The position numbers and the translations under genes are program-made. A model generated the notes under the pieces. The model made no database searches and was not told the DNA's origin. It worked only from the letters and a program-made list of their open reading frames with translations. Shown here piece by piece: positions 1-8,367 of a DNA stretch of 64,000 nucleotides. How positions within the stretch are numbered: position 1 is the stretch's first letter; each line of letters opens with the position of its first letter. Source of the stretch: Fidelibacterota bacterium (GTDB lineage Bacteria; Fidelibacterota; Marinisomatia; SCGC-AAA003-L08; GCA-2689995); NCBI GenBank assembly GCA_002689995.1, contig NZIV01000063.1:83010-147009 (forward strand). The letters are read 5' to 3'.

Positions 1-201
1 AATAACATTTTTATCCCATTCGCATCAGGTCCTAGAAAGTGTATTGGGAATAGATTATCATATTTAGAATTAGAAACTATCATAACAAAAATATATTCAA
101 ATTTAAAATTTAAAAGAGAATCAGAAAATGAAATTAAGTATAATCCATTTATAACATTAAGACCAGATCAAAAAATTATAATGAATATTCAACCTATTTA
201 A
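1..201 (+). CDS. Cytochrome P450, C-terminal fragment (5' end outside window)
   Basis: Reading frame 1 is open from the first base to a TAA at 199-201 and gives 66 residues. They contain the heme-binding loop of P450s, seen as F-A-S-G-P-R-K-C-I-G-N-R, where the Cys is the axial heme thiolate ligand. The L helix (LSYLELETIITKI) and the usual short C-terminal beta region follow. P450s are heme monooxygenases that hydroxylate or otherwise oxidise lipophilic substrates. Substrate and redox partner cannot be read from this fragment. The stop lies 14 bases before the ketosynthase start, on the same strand, so the two are probably co-transcribed and may act in one pathway. Assignment to the superfamily is firm; the subfamily is unknown. 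Confidence 0.88.
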   Translation, partial: NNIFIPFASGPRKCIGNRLSYLELETIITKIYSNLKFKRESENEIKYNPFITLRPDQKIIMNIQPI

Positions 202-215
202 AAAAGTAAACAATA

Positions 216-2057
216 ATGAATAATGTATATATAACCTCCCATGGTATTTTTTTACCTGGTAATCCTATAAAAAATGAAAATATTGAAAAATATTTAGGAA
301 TGATTAATGGTAAACCATCCCGAACTAGAAAAAAAATATTAAAACAAAATCAAATTCAAACAAGATATTATGCTATTGATGAAAATCAAAATACGCTTTA
401 TTCAAATGCTGACTTAGCAATAAAAGCAATTAATAGATGTATAAATAATTCTAATATTTTGCAGAATGATATAAACTTTTTAGCAACTGCAACCTCCCAA
501 GGCGACTTACCAATTCCTGGATTTGCAAGTATGGTACATGGAAAATCTAAAATAGGAGAATGTGAAATAGCTTCCTATCAATCAGTGTGTGCCGCAAGTA
601 TGATGGCAATAAAAAATGCATATCATCAAGTCAAAATAAATGATAAAATAAATGCAATAGCCTGTGGTAGTGAAATCCCGAGTAGATTATTCAAAAGTTC
701 AAGGTATGAAAATCAAAAAAGAAAACTATCATTAGAAGAAGACTTTTTAAGATGGATGCTTTCAGATGGATCCGGATCAATTTTATTACAATCTAAACCT
801 AGTAAAACAAATATTTCATTTAAAATTGAATGGATTGATATAAAATCTTATGCACATAATTATGAAACGTGCATGTATGCTGGTACAAATAATCCAAATC
901 AATCTTATTCATGGTTAGACTATAAAAATTTTGAAGAGGCAGCAATAGATGGTGCAATTAATCTAAGACAAAATTTAAAACTTGTCAATAATATGGTTAA
1001 AGTTGGTGTCGACCACTTTTTTAAATTAATGGACCAAGGTTTATTAAATACAAATGAAATTGATCATTTGTTATGCCATTATTCTTCTCATTCTTTTAAA
1101 CAGCCTATTTTAGATTTACTAGATAAGGGAGGAGGATTAATTCCAGAAAATAAGTGGTTTACAAATTTATATTCAAAAGGTAATACTGGATCTGCATCAA
1201 TTTTTATTATGATGGAAGAATTTATTTCAAAAAAGATTCCAAAACATGGTGATAAAGTGTTGATGATGGTCCCTGAAAGTGGAAGATTTATTTCTTCTTT
1301 TATGTTATGTACAGTTCTTTATCCAAAAAAGATAACTCTTAGTAATATTTCAAAAGAAAAAATATCTGCACCAAAGCTTCAAATTGGAAATTCCAAAGTA
1401 CAAGAATGGCTGGTTAGACAATTAACACAAATTTGGATTGATTATGAATCGAAATTAAATAAAATACCAATTGTTAGAAAAATTAATGAATCTACAATTA
1501 CACTTAAAGAATACAGAAAATTATTACTTAACTTAAGGCAACAAGTGGTGGATGGGGCACAATGGATTGCAAGAGCTGCATCTAATGTAAGTGTTGATTT
1601 TTTTGAATCTAGATCAGCATTTATTTCTCATGCAAGAGAAGAGCATCGAGACTTTAGAATGTTAGAAAAAAACTATACTGCTTGTGGTGGAGATATAAAA
1701 AAGATTCAAAATACAGAAAAAAATATTGGTAGTGAAGCACTATCAGCCTGGATGTTCCATCGTGCAAGCCAACCCAATCCCTTCGATTTATTGGGTGCAA
1801 TGTTTATAATTGAAGGAATGGGTAATAATATAGCAGGTAATTGGGGTAAAAAAATTAAATCACATTTAAATCTTGAAAATGAACAAATTTCTTTTATGAC
1901 TTACCACAGTTCTGCAGATGAAAATCATTTTGAAAGATTAGAACTAGCATTATCATCAAACTTATTAACAGATGAAATTGCAAAATCAATTGCAAAAACT
2001 GCTAAAGTCACTGCAAGATTATATTGTCTCCAATTAGAAGAATTAGATAATATTTAA
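216..2057 (+). CDS. Beta-ketoacyl synthase III-like enzyme fused to a heme-oxygenase-like diiron domain
   Basis: This 613-residue protein has two halves. Residues 1 to about 370 have the thiolase fold of KAS III/OleA-type condensing enzymes, with a Cys-His-Asn triad visible as C125 (SVCAAS), H288 (LLCHYS) and N323 (KGNTGSAS). Residues about 430-605 look like a heme-oxygenase-like diiron oxidase (PqqC/TenA/UndA fold), with metal-ligand candidates E475/E476 and H477 (HAREEH), E533 (IIEGMG), and H564, D568 and H571. Canonical KAS III is about 330 residues, so the protein is nearly double length. The length and first half recall StlD/DarB-type ketosynthases of dialkylresorcinol and stilbene pathways, but that is memory, not a search. 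Context (P450 before, unknown genes after) suggests condensation of acyl units followed by oxidation. Product and substrate are unknown. Confidence 0.75.
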   Translation: MNNVYITSHGIFLPGNPIKNENIEKYLGMINGKPSRTRKKILKQNQIQTRYYAIDENQNTLYSNADLAIKAINRCINNSNILQNDINFLATATSQGDLPIPGFASMVHGKSKIGECEIASYQSVCAASMMAIKNAYHQVKINDKINAIACGSEIPSRLFKSSRYENQKRKLSLEEDFLRWMLSDGSGSILLQSKPSKTNISFKIEWIDIKSYAHNYETCMYAGTNNPNQSYSWLDYKNFEEAAIDGAINLRQNLKLVNNMVKVGVDHFFKLMDQGLLNTNEIDHLLCHYSSHSFKQPILDLLDKGGGLIPENKWFTNLYSKGNTGSASIFIMMEEFISKKIPKHGDKVLMMVPESGRFISSFMLCTVLYPKKITLSNISKEKISAPKLQIGNSKVQEWLVRQLTQIWIDYESKLNKIPIVRKINESTITLKEYRKLLLNLRQQVVDGAQWIARAASNVSVDFFESRSAFISHAREEHRDFRMLEKNYTACGGDIKKIQNTEKNIGSEALSAWMFHRASQPNPFDLLGAMFIIEGMGNNIAGNWGKKIKSHLNLENEQISFMTYHSSADENHFERLELALSSNLLTDEIAKSIAKTAKVTARLYCLQLEELDNI

Positions 2058-2061
2058 ATCT

Positions 2062-2940
2062 ATGGTTAATAAATATGAAAATTATAAGCATGATTATAAT
2101 AATCCTAATATCCAATTAGCAATCTATTTAGACAATAGTATTCCATTCAATAAAAAAGCAAAGAGTGCATTTTTATTTGATTCTTCAAGATTATCAAATA
2201 GAGTTTTATTACCTTTTGTCAAAGTAATTGCCAGAGCTTTTAGATTTTTAGTAATTGGTTTTAAAGCTATTTTCCCAAATTTATTAAATATGCCAAAATT
2301 TTTACATTGGCAGCTATATATAGGACAAAAATACTTTTTAACACCTGAAGCAAATTATTTAATAATGAGACATTTTAATATTGGATCAGAGATTTTACAA
2401 TTTATTTCGGATAATGTTAATGTAAAATTAAGTTCAGTAGAATCAATTAAACCTAAAAAACTGAACGAAATAAAAAATAATGTTTATCTTAATCATGATT
2501 TAAATTTATTTAACTTTATTATTGAATTAAATCAAAAATTAAAAAAAGAAAAACGTAAAATTGAAAAAATAGACTTATCAAAAATTAACTTTAGTTCAGT
2601 TTCTTTAGATGAATTTAAATTTGAAAAATTTCCTAACAAAATTACAAATAAAATAGATTTAGCAACTGCGATAGAAATTTTTAGTCCAATATTCCAACTT
2701 TATTTAAGAAATGATGATCATGACAGGGCTGTAAGCTCTCTTCAATTTGATGAAACAATAGGTATTTATGCAGCAACAATTCTAGGAGTTCCAGAAAAAT
2801 TAGTTTTAGTTAATAATCGACATCCGATGATATCTTTAAGTCCTATAAAATCTGGTTTTAGATTATTATTACATGGTTTATCTACAGAAGTACTTTTTGG
2901 CCTTCTCCAAGATTTAAAAAAATTACAAAAAGAAAGTTAA
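2062..2940 (+). CDS. Unrecognised 292-residue protein in the ketosynthase cluster
   Basis: I do not recognise this family. It begins 4 bases after the ketosynthase stop, so it is almost certainly translated with it. The protein has no signal peptide. An amphipathic or weakly hydrophobic stretch lies at about residues 48-75 (RVLLPFVKVIARAFRFLVIG). A Lys-rich middle at about 155-185 separates two better-structured parts. The C-terminal part holds a polar patch, NDDHDRAVSSLQFDETIG, and a segment VNNRHPMISLSP that look conserved-site-like. Paired Asp/His residues could bind metal, but no known motif is complete. Tight coupling to the fused ketosynthase suggests a partner or the next pathway enzyme. 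The start ATG at 2062 follows the previous stop closely and no better start is visible. Confidence 0.6.
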   Translation: MVNKYENYKHDYNNPNIQLAIYLDNSIPFNKKAKSAFLFDSSRLSNRVLLPFVKVIARAFRFLVIGFKAIFPNLLNMPKFLHWQLYIGQKYFLTPEANYLIMRHFNIGSEILQFISDNVNVKLSSVESIKPKKLNEIKNNVYLNHDLNLFNFIIELNQKLKKEKRKIEKIDLSKINFSSVSLDEFKFEKFPNKITNKIDLATAIEIFSPIFQLYLRNDDHDRAVSSLQFDETIGIYAATILGVPEKLVLVNNRHPMISLSPIKSGFRLLLHGLSTEVLFGLLQDLKKLQKES

Positions 2941-2942
2941 AA

Positions 2943-3620
2943 ATTCTGAGATTTATTAAATATACATTATTTTTTTATATTTTTAATATTGCTTTTTCAT
3001 TAGATAACAATTCAATAAATGCTCTTAGAGGAATATTGCAGACTCCTCAAATTATTAACTATTTTGAAAATGTTATTTCTAAAGTTGGCGTAATAATAAA
3101 TGAATCTAATGAAAAATTTACATTAGAACATAATGGGGTAGAAATTCTACTTTATCATGATATATGTGATGATGTTGCTTATATCATTAATTTAAATTTA
3201 AATAATATTGAAAATATAGTTTCACATGCCTATGATGGTAAAATTGATAATCAAGAGTCTTGGAAAATTATAAATGTTTTATTTACACCTATGTTTAAAT
3301 CAACATTTCAATTAACAATGAATAATAATTGGAGAAAAAAATTATCTAATCTTGAAGAAATTACCCATACATATTTATATTCATTCGATAAAAAAGAGTT
3401 AATAGGAAAACATACAATCATTAATAAAAGTCAATTAGTTGAAATAAAATTGGGGATACAAGGAGAAGCTAATAGAGTATATAAATTAGATTCAGATAAT
3501 GCCCTTATCTTTCAAAAAAAAATGCAAAAAGCTATCATAAATGATAATTGGTATGAGTGGCTTAAATTTGCTAAATGGTATCGAGATTGGCAGGAAGATG
3601 TATCTATTTTAATTAAATAA
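2943..3620 (+). CDS. Exported protein of unknown function, probable ATT or CTG start
   Basis: The first standard start is TTG 3036, but the frame is open upstream to the preceding gene and encodes a good signal peptide: a basic start (LRFIKY), a hydrophobic core (TLFFYIFNIAFS), and a likely cleavage before LDNN. The start is therefore probably ATT 2943 or CTG 2946, right after the 2940 stop, giving about 225 residues. The mature protein is mixed alpha/beta with an aromatic-rich tail (WYEWLKFAKWYRDW). No family is recognised. It closes the P450-ketosynthase cluster, which suggests a periplasmic or envelope role linked to the product. Its 3' end overlaps the convergent dapF by 12 bases. Coding is likely; the exact start is inferred. 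Confidence 0.6.
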   Translation: MLRFIKYTLFFYIFNIAFSLDNNSINALRGILQTPQIINYFENVISKVGVIINESNEKFTLEHNGVEILLYHDICDDVAYIINLNLNNIENIVSHAYDGKIDNQESWKIINVLFTPMFKSTFQLTMNNNWRKKLSNLEEITHTYLYSFDKKELIGKHTIINKSQLVEIKLGIQGEANRVYKLDSDNALIFQKKMQKAIINDNWYEWLKFAKWYRDWQEDVSILIK

Positions 3621-4412
3621 GTCGATTTTTATATTAGATTCAAAAACTATTTTTGCAGGTCCACCAAGCCAAACATTTTTCCAAGTTTCATTAAATATTA
3701 AATTTAACTCACCACCTAGCACCTTAATTTTTAATGGACTTATTAATTTTAAATATTTATGAATATAATATGCCGATGCTACCGCACCAGATCCACATGA
3801 TTGCATTACATCCTCAATACCTTTTTCATATGTTATAACTTTAATTATATTATTAGAAATCTTTTGAGAAAAATTAACATTTACACCATTTGGTTGAAAA
3901 AAATCTGAATATCTAATTTTTGGACCAAATTCTTCTACTAAATCTTTAGTTAAATTATCTACGTTGCAAACAAAATGTTTTGCTCCTGAATTTATATGTC
4001 TACCCAAATATTGAAATAAATTAATTTCCTCTGTAACAAAAGATGGTGGTTTCATTTTTATCCAAATTTTATCCGAATTATCAAATTTTAATTGATGTTC
4101 TCCATCACCAGCTAAAAAATTAACTTTTTTTTCAATTAATTTTTTTTTATATAAAATTTTACCAACACATCTTGCACCATTTGCACAAAATGTCTCCCAT
4201 GTACCATCAGAATTATAATAATCCATTTTAAAGAAATTTGTTGTTATTTCTGAGACTATAATTACCCCGTCAGCGCCAACTCCAGTTTTTCTTTTACATA
4301 TATTTTTTATAAAATCTTGATCTTTAATATTAATTGGACATTCATCTGCTATAAAAATTATAAAATCATTACCTGTACCATGTACTTTAAAAAAAGGAAA
4401 TTCTTTAGTCAT
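3609..4412 (-). CDS. dapF: Diaminopimelate epimerase
   Basis: DapF interconverts LL- and meso-diaminopimelate, the last step before meso-DAP is used for peptidoglycan and lysine. The 267-residue length is normal. The N-terminal signature F-F-K-V-H-G-T-G-N-D-F is present, and the two catalytic cysteines are C76 (FCANGARC) and C206 (MQSCGSGA). The sequence before the second Cys (TYEKGIED) resembles the YERGVED form common in Bacteroidota-type enzymes, a small clue to FCB ancestry. It is the last gene of the minus-strand operon that begins at the M48 protease. Its stop overlaps the convergent exported-protein gene, leaving no room for a separate terminator. Confidence 0.95.
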   Translation of the reverse strand: MTKEFPFFKVHGTGNDFIIFIADECPINIKDQDFIKNICKRKTGVGADGVIIVSEITTNFFKMDYYNSDGTWETFCANGARCVGKILYKKKLIEKKVNFLAGDGEHQLKFDNSDKIWIKMKPPSFVTEEINLFQYLGRHINSGAKHFVCNVDNLTKDLVEEFGPKIRYSDFFQPNGVNVNFSQKISNNIIKVITYEKGIEDVMQSCGSGAVASAYYIHKYLKLISPLKIKVLGGELNLIFNETWKNVWLGGPAKIVFESNIKIDLFN

Positions 4413-4802
4413 TTAATTATTAAAAAGTAATTTCCCAGAATAGTAAGATGCTAATATTAAAAGAGGAATAAATAGTCTCAACTTAATTAATAATTTTGGA
4501 AATTGATTTTGTCGTATCGCAATCTCCAATTGTTTGTAAAAATAATGTGATGCACCAATAGAAATCATTGCAATTCCCACTTTAACATGAAAAATTCCAA
4601 CTTGAAACCAATGAGGTAATAATAAAAGTAAAAGAATCCCTAAAAAAAATAAGAATGAAGACAAAAACCATTCAATTTTTGACATTTGTTTAATTAAAGA
4701 ATTTGATTTATTTTTAAGAAAAAAATAAGCTACTGAAAGTAATATTGAATTAAATAAAAAAATAATTGCTGAAGTATGATGTAGAGATTTAATGATTTCC
4801 AT
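4413..4802 (-). CDS. Small integral membrane protein, four predicted helices
   Basis: This 129-residue hydrophobic protein has about four membrane segments, near residues 10-29, 46-62, 70-86 and 106-123. A basic loop (KSNSLIKQMSK) lies between helices 1 and 2 and another (RQNQFPKLLIKLR) between 3 and 4, suggesting both loops face the cytoplasm. A conserved-looking His pair lies in the first helix (SLHHTS), and further His residues sit at PHWF and FHVK. The family is not recognised; heme- or copper-related four-helix proteins are one speculative possibility because of the intramembrane His. Start and stop abut the flanking SDR and dapF genes exactly, so it belongs to the operon. Confidence 0.6.
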   Translation of the reverse strand: MEIIKSLHHTSAIIFLFNSILLSVAYFFLKNKSNSLIKQMSKIEWFLSSFLFFLGILLLLLLPHWFQVGIFHVKVGIAMISIGASHYFYKQLEIAIRQNQFPKLLIKLRLFIPLLILASYYSGKLLFNN

Positions 4803-5468
4803 TTAAACTAATATCAGCTGACCATTTGCTTTTGATTTAATAATTGATTCTATTTTATCTGCAATAGATTCAGGAGTTGTCCAAGAATTAAAATTCGCAT
4901 CGGGCATCGTGTTTCTATTTGTAGGTGTATCTATTATTTCTGGAAGAACTGCATTGCATGTGATATTATTATTAAATTCAAGTGCAATAGTTTTTGTTAA
5001 ATTATGAATTAATGCCTTACTTGAGGAATAAGGTCCAGCAAATGCCATGCCTTTTTCACCTGCTCGACTTCCAAAGTTTATTATTCTACCAAATTCAGCT
5101 TTATTCATAACGGGTAAAATATTTTTTATAGAATTTAAAGCTGTCTTAAAATTGATTTGATACATTTTATCCCATTCATTCACGCAATCTGCAACATTAT
5201 TTCCCATAATAAAACCACCAACCGTATTTATCCATACATGCGGCGCTCCTAAACGATCTAAAATTAATTCAATTGTACCTTCAACTTCATCATTTTCTAA
5301 CAAATCACATTTTGTAAAATATATTCCATCTTGTTCTTTCCACCTCGTATCTAAATTTCTTGCTATACCAACAACAGAATGTGCTTTGAGTTTAAAATAA
5401 TTAATAATTACTTCTGCAGTTGCTCCTTTTGCTCCTGTTACAACAACAACCATCTCATCTAATCGCAA
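4803..5468 (-). CDS. SDR family oxidoreductase
   Basis: This is a classical short-chain dehydrogenase/reductase of 221 residues, slightly short for the family. The nucleotide-binding motif is T11-G-A-K-G-A-T, one residue different from the usual TGxxxGIG. The NTVGG motif lies at 81-85, and the catalytic Ser, Tyr and Lys are S134 (NFGSRAG), Y147 and K151 (PYSSSK). The Asp or Arg that would decide NAD versus NADP is not clear, although an Arg (ARNLDTR) after beta-2 favours NADP. The substrate cannot be told from sequence. It sits 12 bases downstream of plsC in the long minus-strand operon, a lipid and envelope context. Confidence 0.85.
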   Translation of the reverse strand: MRLDEMVVVVTGAKGATAEVIINYFKLKAHSVVGIARNLDTRWKEQDGIYFTKCDLLENDEVEGTIELILDRLGAPHVWINTVGGFIMGNNVADCVNEWDKMYQINFKTALNSIKNILPVMNKAEFGRIINFGSRAGEKGMAFAGPYSSSKALIHNLTKTIALEFNNNITCNAVLPEIIDTPTNRNTMPDANFNSWTTPESIADKIESIIKSKANGQLILV

Positions 5469-5480
5469 TTTTTTATCCTT

Positions 5481-6194
5481 TTAAATATCAGAATTTATTT
5501 CACCTGATAAAGTTTTTAATTCCTTTTCTACTATTTTCAATATTCCATCTACACCTAAAGATTCATAAATAGAAAATGGAATTGGTTTTCCTATTTTGAC
5601 AAGTATCTCACAAGATGTAAGTTTCCATGTAGTTTTTGGTTTTAATTTAAAAGCACCATTTATTCCAATCGGAATAATGCTTGCCTGGGTATTCATTGCA
5701 AGATGAAACCCTCCTTTTTTTAATTTTCCTAATTTACCAGTAATTGTCCTAGTACCTTCAGGTAAAATTGCAATATTAATTCCTTTATTAAGAACTTTTT
5801 CTGCTTTTTCTATACCTCTTAATGCTTGATTCCTATCTTTTCTATTAATTGGAATTGCATTGAGCCTTAGTAAAAATTGTTTCCAAAATGGGTACTTTAA
5901 GTTATAGTCCGCAACTATACCAGTAAACATACCTTTCATAAAAAATGGGTATATAAATGGATCAAAGAAGCTACAATGATTACTCATAACTACTAATTTT
6001 TCATTAGATGGAAATTCACCTTCAACTTTTACTTTTGCACCCAAAATAGTTGCTAATATCCAGCAAAACAACTTTGAATACCTAAATACTAATTTAAGAT
6101 TTATAAAACTAAAAATTATCATAATAGATAAACCAATTATCATTACGGGCAAGAAAACTATCCATCTAATAATTGATGAAATTATATTGATCAT
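5481..6194 (-). CDS. plsC: 1-acyl-sn-glycerol-3-phosphate acyltransferase
   Basis: PlsC acylates lysophosphatidic acid at sn-2 to make phosphatidic acid, the precursor of membrane phospholipids. The 237-residue protein has an N-terminal membrane anchor (residues about 8-35), the catalytic NHxxxxD box at N72-H73...D78 (SNHCSFFD) and the substrate-binding PEGTR box at about 145-149. Length and domain order are standard. Its start overlaps the end of mutY by 4 bases (ATGA-type coupling). Other LPLAT-family acyltransferases share these motifs, so the exact acceptor is inferred from family. Confidence 0.88.
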   Translation of the reverse strand: MINIISSIIRWIVFLPVMIIGLSIMIIFSFINLKLVFRYSKLFCWILATILGAKVKVEGEFPSNEKLVVMSNHCSFFDPFIYPFFMKGMFTGIVADYNLKYPFWKQFLLRLNAIPINRKDRNQALRGIEKAEKVLNKGINIAILPEGTRTITGKLGKLKKGGFHLAMNTQASIIPIGINGAFKLKPKTTWKLTSCEILVKIGKPIPFSIYESLGVDGILKIVEKELKTLSGEINSDI

Positions 6195-7246
6195 AAATTT
6201 TTTACTTTTATTTTATTAAGAATTTTATGACTAGCTTTATGAATTGGATAATTCGATTTCTCATTTATATTTATCCACTTATATTCAGAATGATATTTGC
6301 TGATTAAATTTCCAGATTTATATTGACATTTATATCCTTTTTGATCGATCGAAAAATGAGAATATTGATGTTTAACTGTACCTAAAAAAATCTGTGAATA
6401 ATAATCTAATCCAAAATTACTTAAAACTCTTTTTAATGCTTGTTTTTGACTTTCCTTTGGTTCAATTTTGCCATTTGGTAATTCCCACATTCCACCAAGT
6501 AGACCTTTTGTATTTCTCTTACATAATAAAATTTTATTATTTTTTTCAATTATACCAACAACTGTATTATACTTTGGAGTCTTAGCTCTTTTAACTTTTA
6601 AAGGAATCTGATGTATCATATTATTCTTTAATGCTAAACAATTTGAACTAATGGGACATTCTATACAATTAGGATTTTTAGGCTTACAAATTAATCTCCC
6701 CAAGTCCATAATTGCTTGGTTAAAATCACCTGGCTTTGTAGTTTTTAGAATTTCTTTTGAAAGATATTTAAATATTTTCTTTTTTTCAGATTCAATGTCC
6801 TTTTTAAAACATAAATAACGAGAAATTACTCTTTTAACATTCCCATCAATTACTGGAATTTTTTTATTTAATCCAATTGAATAAACTGCTGCGTGGATGT
6901 ATTCTCCAACTCCTCTTAGTTTTAAAAATTCTTTAGAATTTTTTGGGATTTTTCGGTTGAACTTTTCTAAGACTATTTTACATGAAAATTGGAAATTTCG
7001 AACTCTTGAATAATATCCTAAACCTTCCCAATATTTTAATAGCTCATCTTCATTTGCATTTGCTACAGACTCCAAGCTAGGAAATTTTTTTAGCCATTTA
7101 GTATAATAAGGAATTACGGTATTAACCTGCGTTTGCTGTAGCATTACTTCTGAAAGCCAAATTTTATACAAATCTGTTTCACCTCGCCATGGTAAAGAAA
7201 TATTTTTAGATTTATACCATATTTGTATTGTCTTAGTAAAATTCAA
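6191..7246 (-). CDS. mutY: A/G-specific adenine DNA glycosylase
   Basis: MutY removes adenine mispaired with 8-oxoguanine. Visible parts are catalytic E33 (LSEVMLQQTQ), the helix-hairpin-helix (LRGVGEY) with catalytic D134 (VIDGNVKRV), and the 4Fe-4S cluster ligands C187, C194, C197 and C203 in C-x6-C-x2-C-x5-C spacing. A C-terminal NUDIX-like domain from about residue 225 (GIIEKNNKILLCKRN, LGGMWELPNGKIE) recognises 8-oxoG. The total of 351 residues is typical. It is separated from the upstream marR gene by 3 bases and overlaps plsC by 4, so it is embedded in the operon. Confidence 0.95.
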   Translation of the reverse strand: MNFTKTIQIWYKSKNISLPWRGETDLYKIWLSEVMLQQTQVNTVIPYYTKWLKKFPSLESVANANEDELLKYWEGLGYYSRVRNFQFSCKIVLEKFNRKIPKNSKEFLKLRGVGEYIHAAVYSIGLNKKIPVIDGNVKRVISRYLCFKKDIESEKKKIFKYLSKEILKTTKPGDFNQAIMDLGRLICKPKNPNCIECPISSNCLALKNNMIHQIPLKVKRAKTPKYNTVVGIIEKNNKILLCKRNTKGLLGGMWELPNGKIEPKESQKQALKRVLSNFGLDYYSQIFLGTVKHQYSHFSIDQKGYKCQYKSGNLISKYHSEYKWININEKSNYPIHKASHKILNKIKVKNL

Positions 7247-7249
7247 TAG

Positions 7250-7669
7250 TTATGAATGCTTTGTTTTAGTAAAGGCCCATGATAATTTTTCTAGAGATTC
7301 AAACACAACCTGACGATTTTCATGACCTAAAGCCGAAAGAAGTTTTAAACTAAATTGATTTAGTTTAAATTCTATTTTATCTTTTAACCTTAATCCTTTT
7401 TTTGTTAATGTTACTTTATAAATTCTACCATCATAAGTATCTTTCTTACGTACTACTAATTCAGAACCTTCTAATTTATTCAGATTTCGAGTTAATGTAC
7501 TATTATCAATTCCTAATATTTTAGATAAATCGGTCATAGAGATTGATATAAAAGGAACAGCTAATAATAGTTGAACTTGAGATAAAGTGAAACCCAGTTT
7601 ATTTCCAATTTCACGTAAAATTGAACTTGTTTCTAGGTTTAATTCGTGTATTTGCTCTGATATATTCAT
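7250..7669 (-). CDS. MarR family winged-helix transcriptional regulator
   Basis: This 139-residue protein has MarR layout: an N-terminal dimerisation helix, the HTH core (about 40-75, with SMTDLSKILGIDNSTLTRNLNKLE as recognition region), a beta-wing (VVRKKDTYDGRIYKVTLTKKG; the DGR turn is typical) and a C-terminal dimer helix. MarR proteins usually repress neighbouring genes and respond to small phenolic ligands or oxidation. No Cys is present, so a thiol switch is unlikely. Its place within a lipid/lipase/DNA-repair operon suggests autoregulation of that operon. Ligand unknown. Confidence 0.85.
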   Translation of the reverse strand: MNISEQIHELNLETSSILREIGNKLGFTLSQVQLLLAVPFISISMTDLSKILGIDNSTLTRNLNKLEGSELVVRKKDTYDGRIYKVTLTKKGLRLKDKIEFKLNQFSLKLLSALGHENRQVVFESLEKLSWAFTKTKHS

Positions 7670-7695
7670 TGTTGTATCTTACAAGTTTAATTAGA

Positions 7696-8367
7696 TTAAT
7701 TCAAATTTGAATTTTTTAATTTAGTTTTTAATAGATTTATAGATAATTCTAAATGACTACTTATTATATGATGTGCAATTTGAAGCTCATCTTCAGGAAC
7801 AGAACCTCTAATTCCTACAACAAAAGCACCTGCACTTAAGCCTGAATTAATTCCATGAACTGAATCTTCAATCACAACTGAATTTTGAGGTAAAACAGAT
7901 AATTTATCAAAAGCTAATAAATAAGGGTCAGGATGAGGTTTATTTTTAGCAACCATGTCACCTATTACTATTTCTTCGAAAATATTACTAAATTTTAATT
8001 TTTTATCCACGTACAGAAACATTTCTTTAGGTGAAGCGGTAACTAAGGCTGTTTTAATCCCGTTTTCTTTTAATGAATTATGAAATTCTTTGAATCCAGT
8101 CATAATTTTTAAATTTTTATCAAATTCCGCTTTAACATAACGCCGACCTTTATTTATAAATTTTTCTCTATTTTCAGTAATATTATAGCGATTCATTGAT
8201 AAATCATAAAATGTATGCTCATTACAACCTTTGAAAAGAACCCAGTCCTCTTCTGGTATTTCAACTCCATACTCCCTGAAAAGCTGTATTTGTGCCTTTG
8301 AATAAAGAGGTTCAGTATCAATTATTACACCATCCATATCAAAACAAACTGCTTCTAAGTTACTCAT
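7696..8367 (-). CDS. HAD superfamily phosphatase / phosphomutase-like
   Basis: HAD hydrolase of 223 residues, subfamily I with an alpha-helical cap. Motif I is F9-D10-M-D12-G-V with nucleophile D10 and acid/base D12. Motif II is the Thr in ALVTASPK, motif III the Lys in AKNKPHPDPYLLA, and motif IV V-I-E-D-S-V-H-G. This pattern matches beta-phosphoglucomutase, phosphoglycolate phosphatase and sugar-phosphate phosphatases (YniC-like). The KPHPDPYL stretch is typical of that group. The start overlaps the lipase stop by 4 bases. The specific substrate cannot be assigned. Confidence 0.85.
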   Translation of the reverse strand: MSNLEAVCFDMDGVIIDTEPLYSKAQIQLFREYGVEIPEEDWVLFKGCNEHTFYDLSMNRYNITENREKFINKGRRYVKAEFDKNLKIMTGFKEFHNSLKENGIKTALVTASPKEMFLYVDKKLKFSNIFEEIVIGDMVAKNKPHPDPYLLAFDKLSVLPQNSVVIEDSVHGINSGLSAGAFVVGIRGSVPEDELQIAHHIISSHLELSINLLKTKLKNSNLN

